Assembly (NCBI GenBank): GCA_946481265.1
Contig: CAMLNE010000205.1
Location: forward strand, 1-7,849
DNA from: an uncultured Panacagrimonas sp.
GTDB lineage: Bacteria; Pseudomonadota; Gammaproteobacteria; Nevskiales; Nevskiaceae
Length of the DNA: 7,849 bases
Reading direction: 5' to 3'
The notes under the pieces were generated by a model that saw nothing but the letters and a program-made list of their open reading frames with translations, was not told where the DNA came from and did not search any database. Every line of letters starts with the position of its first letter. The first letter of the stretch is position 1. Below, piece after piece: positions 5,418-7,849 of this stretch. The position numbers and the translations under genes are program-made.

Positions 5418-5668
5418 GTTGTGCGAATCCCCGGAGATGCCGATCGGATGGTCCTGAAGAGCGGCCGATGCGGACCCCGCATGGCGCAGTCCCGGTTACG
5501 ACGATCTGATTCGTTGTGCCCGGCCCGACGCCTCACCATAATCGCGACGTGCTCGTGACAGCGGGATACGAGCGCGACCCCGAGCCGATACCCGCTACGC
5601 CCGGCGGTGGGGACGGACGTCCGCTGCCAAAGCCCCTCAAGACCCGCTCGATCGTTCCGACGCCCGCC
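5418..5668. other. Intergenic region before the TetR-type regulator
   Basis: These 251 bp hold a candidate promoter (5514-5542) and a small 6-bp-stem hairpin (ATGCGG/CCGCAT, 5468-5482). The regulator's frame is open back to a GTG at 5516, so part of this stretch could be coding if an upstream start is used. The residues it would add are Pro/Gly-rich and unlike a TetR N-terminus. Confidence 0.45.
5514..5542 (+). promoter_or_regulatory. Candidate promoter of the TetR-type regulator
   Basis: TTGTGC (5514-5519), a 17-nt spacer and CATAAT (5537-5542, 5/6 to the -10 consensus). If real, transcription starts near 5549, which would exclude the GTG at 5516 as start codon. No CAGYRCTG dyad is present here. 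Confidence 0.35.
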
Positions 5669-6382
5669 ATGAAACAATCTCCCGCCGCGATGAAGGCCCG
5701 AGCCAACCTGCAGCGCCGCAAGGAGATCGGACTCGAACGTCGTGGCCGGACCCGCAGCCGGCTTCTGGCGGCGGCGGCACAGGTGCTGGCCGAGCACGGT
5801 GAGAAGAAGGCAACGATCGACGATTTCATCCAGGCTGCCGGGGTGGCGCGCGGGACCTTCTACAACTACTACCAGACCCGCGGCGAGATCCTCGAGGATC
5901 TATGGGCCGAGATCGGCCGCAATCCATTCCTGGTCATCCAGAAGGCGTGCGCGCCCATCAAGGACCCGGCCGAGCGGCTGGTCACCAAGACCCGGCTGAT
6001 CCTCAAGACCGCGCAGGACAACAGCACGTGGGGTTGGGTGGTTTTCGCGCTGTCGCTCGACATCACGACGGTCAACGCGGATCTGCTGGCATTCCCGAGA
6101 CCCGACCTGGAGGAGGGGCTGCGCAAGGGTCGCTTCAAGTTCGATGACATCCATGCCGCCAAGGACCTGGTCGTGGGCGCATGCCGCACGGCGCTGCATG
6201 CGCTGTTGATCGAAGAACGTTCCAAGGATTATCCGGCGGCGCTCTCCGCCTTGATGCTGCGTTCGCTTGGCGTCTCGGCGACCGAAGCGCAGCTACTGGT
6301 CAAGCGCCCGCTTCCGATCGGGCGTGCAGCGGTGCCAGGAACGGTAAACGGCGCGGCGTTCAGCACCTCTGACGCGCTGTAG
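5669..6382 (+). CDS. TetR/AcrR-family transcriptional regulator
   Basis: This encodes 237 residues if started at the ATG at 5669. The N-terminal helix-turn-helix spans about 28-72: RSRLLAAAAQVLAEHG as helix 1, ATIDDFIQAAGV for helices 2-3, and ARGTFYNYYQTRGEILEDL, the classic TetR recognition helix and helix 4 with F-Y-x-Y-Y. The rest is an alpha-helical ligand-binding and dimerisation domain, diverged as usual. Residues 9-31 are rich in Lys and Arg and may add DNA contacts. The start is uncertain: no Shine-Dalgarno site precedes 5669 or the inner ATG at 5690, and the frame is open to a GTG at 5516. Its position between the second monooxygenase and the linalool-dehydratase-like gene, on the same strand, suggests it controls them as a ligand-responsive repressor. 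That is inference. Confidence 0.85.
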   Translation: MKQSPAAMKARANLQRRKEIGLERRGRTRSRLLAAAAQVLAEHGEKKATIDDFIQAAGVARGTFYNYYQTRGEILEDLWAEIGRNPFLVIQKACAPIKDPAERLVTKTRLILKTAQDNSTWGWVVFALSLDITTVNADLLAFPRPDLEEGLRKGRFKFDDIHAAKDLVVGACRTALHALLIEERSKDYPAALSALMLRSLGVSATEAQLLVKRPLPIGRAAVPGTVNGAAFSTSDAL

Positions 6383-6406
6383 GGTCGCCGGCCCCGTTCA
6401 GCGCGT
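6372..6406 (+). terminator. Possible weak terminator overlapping the regulator's stop codon
   Basis: ACGCGCTG (6372-6379) pairs exactly with CAGCGCGT (6399-6406); within the 19-nt loop a GGG (6382-6384) can pair with CCC (6392-6394). There is no U-tract and the stem includes the last codons, so this is a weak call. Confidence 0.25.
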
Positions 6407-6422
6407 GGATAGCACGGTCCTC

Positions 6423-6456
6423 TCAAATTGACATTATTCGACCAGTTCGGATACGG
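6423..6456 (+). promoter_or_regulatory. Candidate promoter of the linalool-dehydratase-like gene
   Basis: A perfect -35 TTGACA (6428-6433) inside TCAAATTGACA, the same 11 bases as at 3601. The -10 is poor: GATACG or ATACGG around 6450-6456 is the best at 16-17-nt spacing. The weak -10 may mean an activator is needed. The box lies 174 nt before the start codon at 6597; its twin lies 164 nt before the second monooxygenase start. Confidence 0.45.
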
Positions 6457-6457
6457 T

Positions 6458-6498
6458 GGCCAGTACTGGTCCGTGATGGAAACCGGCCAGTGCTGATC
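6458..6498. promoter_or_regulatory. Tandem operator-like repeats (CAGYRCTG sites 2 and 3)
   Basis: GGCCAGTACTGGTC (6458-6471) and GGCCAGTGCTGATC (6485-6498) agree at 12 of 14 positions and are 27 bp apart. The first holds a perfect 10-bp dyad, CCAGTACTGG (6460-6469), at the predicted transcription start. Further upstream GACCAGT (6440-6446) forms an inverted repeat with ACTGGTC (6465-6471) across 18 bp. This is the arrangement expected of a repressor operator. TetR-type binding is inference. Confidence 0.45.
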
Positions 6499-6596
6499 GC
6501 ACGACAAGGAGCCGCGGCGCGTCACCTGCACGACGCGCCCCGGTGCAGCCAAGCGGCCCGTCCGGGGCCGATCATCTACGCGAGCACAGGCAGATC

Positions 6597-7849
6597 ATGA
6601 ACCTTCCGCTGAGTCAGCCTTCCCATGACGCCCGTCCCCGTCATGCGGCCTCCAAGCTCGATGCCAAGCAGATCGGGAGTCTTCGCCAGATCGAGAACAT
6701 CGCCGGCCAACTCGACGGCGAATGGACCTTGATGGGAGGACGCTGCGGGCTTCAGGAGGACTTCGGCGCCTTCCGATATCAGCTCGCCTATGCGGGCCTT
6801 GCACTTGCCCTGGCGCATTACCATCGCCTGCCCAACGCGCCGGGCGTGTTCAAGCCGATCTTCCAGAACCTGATCCGGAAGATGATGCACCCGGGCGTCT
6901 GGATGTACTGGCACTTCGTCAGTCAGGGCGGCGCGCTGACCAACGGACACCTGTGGGGAAAGCTTCCGGCCCTGTGGGACCCGGTGAAGAAGGACAACAT
7001 CATGTTCAGCGCGTACCTGACGCTGCTGCCCATGCTGTACAACTATCTGTTCGACGACGATCGCTACGCCCAACCGGGGGCACTGACGATGTCGATCAAT
7101 CCGCTCACCTTCGGTGACCGGATGGTGTTCGAGTATGACCAGCACACCCTGAGCGACACGATCTACTGGCAGATGGTCCAGAACGGCTACCTGGGCGTCG
7201 CATGTGAGCCCAGCTGCGTGTTCCAAATCTGCAACCAGCCCTCCATCCTGTCGTTCCGCGTCGAGGATTTCATCAAAGGCACGTCGCGCGCCGAGGAGGT
7301 CACCGAGGGCTACCTCAAGGCATGGCAGGAATTCGGAATCCTCGATGCGGGCGACCACTTCATGGTCCATGTCGTGACCGACCTGAAGATGCCGATCCCA
7401 AACGCGCTGCCGTGGCTCTGGTCGGACGCGTGGCTGGCGGCCATGATGCACAGCTGGAATCCCGACTTCGTGCACGAGCATTACCCGCGGATGCTCCAGG
7501 AGTTCCTGATTCCGGGGCCGGATGACACCTGCGCGATCCGGCTGTGGGATCCGGTCGACGTGCGTGGCGTGAAGACCACCGCGGACACCGCCGACTTCGG
7601 GTGGGCGGCCGTGGCGGCGGCCGAACTGGGCGACGAGACCACGCTGCGCGGCTTGCTCGGACATGCCGATCGCTTCATGAATCCGACCTGGCGTGACGGC
7701 GGGCTGCACTACCCGCGCAACGACATGCGCTACGACGAACAAGGCATCCTGCGACTGGTCGAGCCGATCACCTCGAACACCCTGCTGCCGTTTGCGCGGC
7801 TGAACGTGCCCAGCGGTCTGCACACGTTCTACAACCAGCCGTGGTCGCG
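6597..7849 (+). CDS. Linalool dehydratase/isomerase family protein (cut off by window edge)
   Basis: 417 residues are visible and the frame is open at the edge. The protein resembles the alpha/alpha-barrel family founded by Castellaniella linalool dehydratase-isomerase, which converts linalool to myrcene and isomerises geraniol. The best block is GVACEPSCVFQICNQ (200-214), matching the founder's IVCEPDNYFVQCN: Cys203 and Cys212 correspond, nine apart, to its catalytic Cys171 and Cys180. DNIMFSAYL (133-141) matches ENIMYKGHL, placing Tyr140 where the founder has catalytic His129. The founder's Asp39 and Tyr45 cannot be placed with confidence. The founder is exported, but here the N-terminus has no hydrophobic signal segment, so a cytoplasmic protein is likely. 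The start is the first ATG; it has only a weak AGG site, and a GTG at 6543 is an in-frame alternative. Comparison with the founder is from memory, so exact alignment is tentative. Hydratase, dehydratase or isomerase action on an allylic alcohol is plausible; the substrate is unknown. Confidence 0.75.
   Translation, partial: MNLPLSQPSHDARPRHAASKLDAKQIGSLRQIENIAGQLDGEWTLMGGRCGLQEDFGAFRYQLAYAGLALALAHYHRLPNAPGVFKPIFQNLIRKMMHPGVWMYWHFVSQGGALTNGHLWGKLPALWDPVKKDNIMFSAYLTLLPMLYNYLFDDDRYAQPGALTMSINPLTFGDRMVFEYDQHTLSDTIYWQMVQNGYLGVACEPSCVFQICNQPSILSFRVEDFIKGTSRAEEVTEGYLKAWQEFGILDAGDHFMVHVVTDLKMPIPNALPWLWSDAWLAAMMHSWNPDFVHEHYPRMLQEFLIPGPDDTCAIRLWDPVDVRGVKTTADTADFGWAAVAAAELGDETTLRGLLGHADRFMNPTWRDGGLHYPRNDMRYDEQGILRLVEPITSNTLLPFARLNVPSGLHTFYNQPWS

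Noticed and set aside
5468..5482. Hairpin ATGCGG/CCGCAT as terminator of the second monooxygenase
   Set aside because: Only six base pairs, no U-tract, and 50 nt past the stop codon; too weak to call.
5516..5668. GTG start at 5516 for the TetR-type regulator
   Set aside because: No ribosome site, a Pro/Gly-rich extension unlike TetR proteins, and it overlaps the best promoter candidate. Kept as a possibility because 5669 also lacks a good ribosome site.
6576..7823. A 415-codon open frame on the minus strand
   Set aside because: Antisense to the linalool-dehydratase-like gene, which has a conserved Cys motif; the minus-strand translation shows none.
1..7849. CRISPR array, transposon, tRNA/rRNA or phage defence island
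   Set aside because: I saw no regularly spaced repeats, terminal inverted repeats, transposase or integrase motifs, tRNA-like cloverleaf or defence-type domains.

Overview
The window is GC-rich DNA with dense, canonical Shine-Dalgarno sites (AGGAG or AGGAGG about 7 nt from the start) and long spurious open frames opposite the real genes. This fits a high-GC bacterium, probably a proteobacterium that degrades terpenoid or steroid-like compounds. I cannot name the genus. I see no mobile element, tRNA, rRNA or CRISPR array.

Layout: a VOC-fold (glyoxalase/epimerase-like) gene on the minus strand (85-576) diverges from a limonene-1,2-epoxide-hydrolase family gene on the plus strand (835-1218). 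The hydrolase gene converges on a canonical type I Baeyer-Villiger monooxygenase gene on the minus strand (1500-3116), and the 281 bp between them hold three strong GC-rich hairpins. A regulatory gap of about 650 bp follows (3117-3764). A second, divergent Baeyer-Villiger-like monooxygenase runs on the plus strand (3765-5417), then a TetR-type regulator (about 5669-6382), then a gene of the linalool dehydratase/isomerase family (6597 to the window edge, cut off).

Reading as a system: every enzyme family here is known from terpenoid, alicyclic-ketone or related catabolism. They cover epoxide hydrolysis, insertion of oxygen next to a ketone to give a lactone or ester, and hydration/dehydration or isomerisation of an allylic alcohol. 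Limonene-epoxide hydrolase and a monoterpene-ketone Baeyer-Villiger monooxygenase act in one known limonene route, so a terpenoid catabolic cluster under TetR-type control is the most economical reading. The true substrate cannot be read from sequence.

Points of greatest interest: (1) the second monooxygenase keeps both nucleotide-binding motifs and the Lys-Arg pair but has Leu in place of the fingerprint His; (2) the linalool dehydratase/isomerase relative keeps the catalytic cysteine pair but seems to have Tyr for the catalytic His, and has no signal peptide; (3) the second monooxygenase and the linalool dehydratase/isomerase relative share a promoter box with a perfect TTGACA, at nearly the same distance from their start codons; (4) an 8-bp dyad, CAGYRCTG, was found by eye at three places in the window, all just downstream of these two boxes; (5) a perfect 11-bp-arm palindrome with an FNR-like core lies upstream of the canonical monooxygenase.
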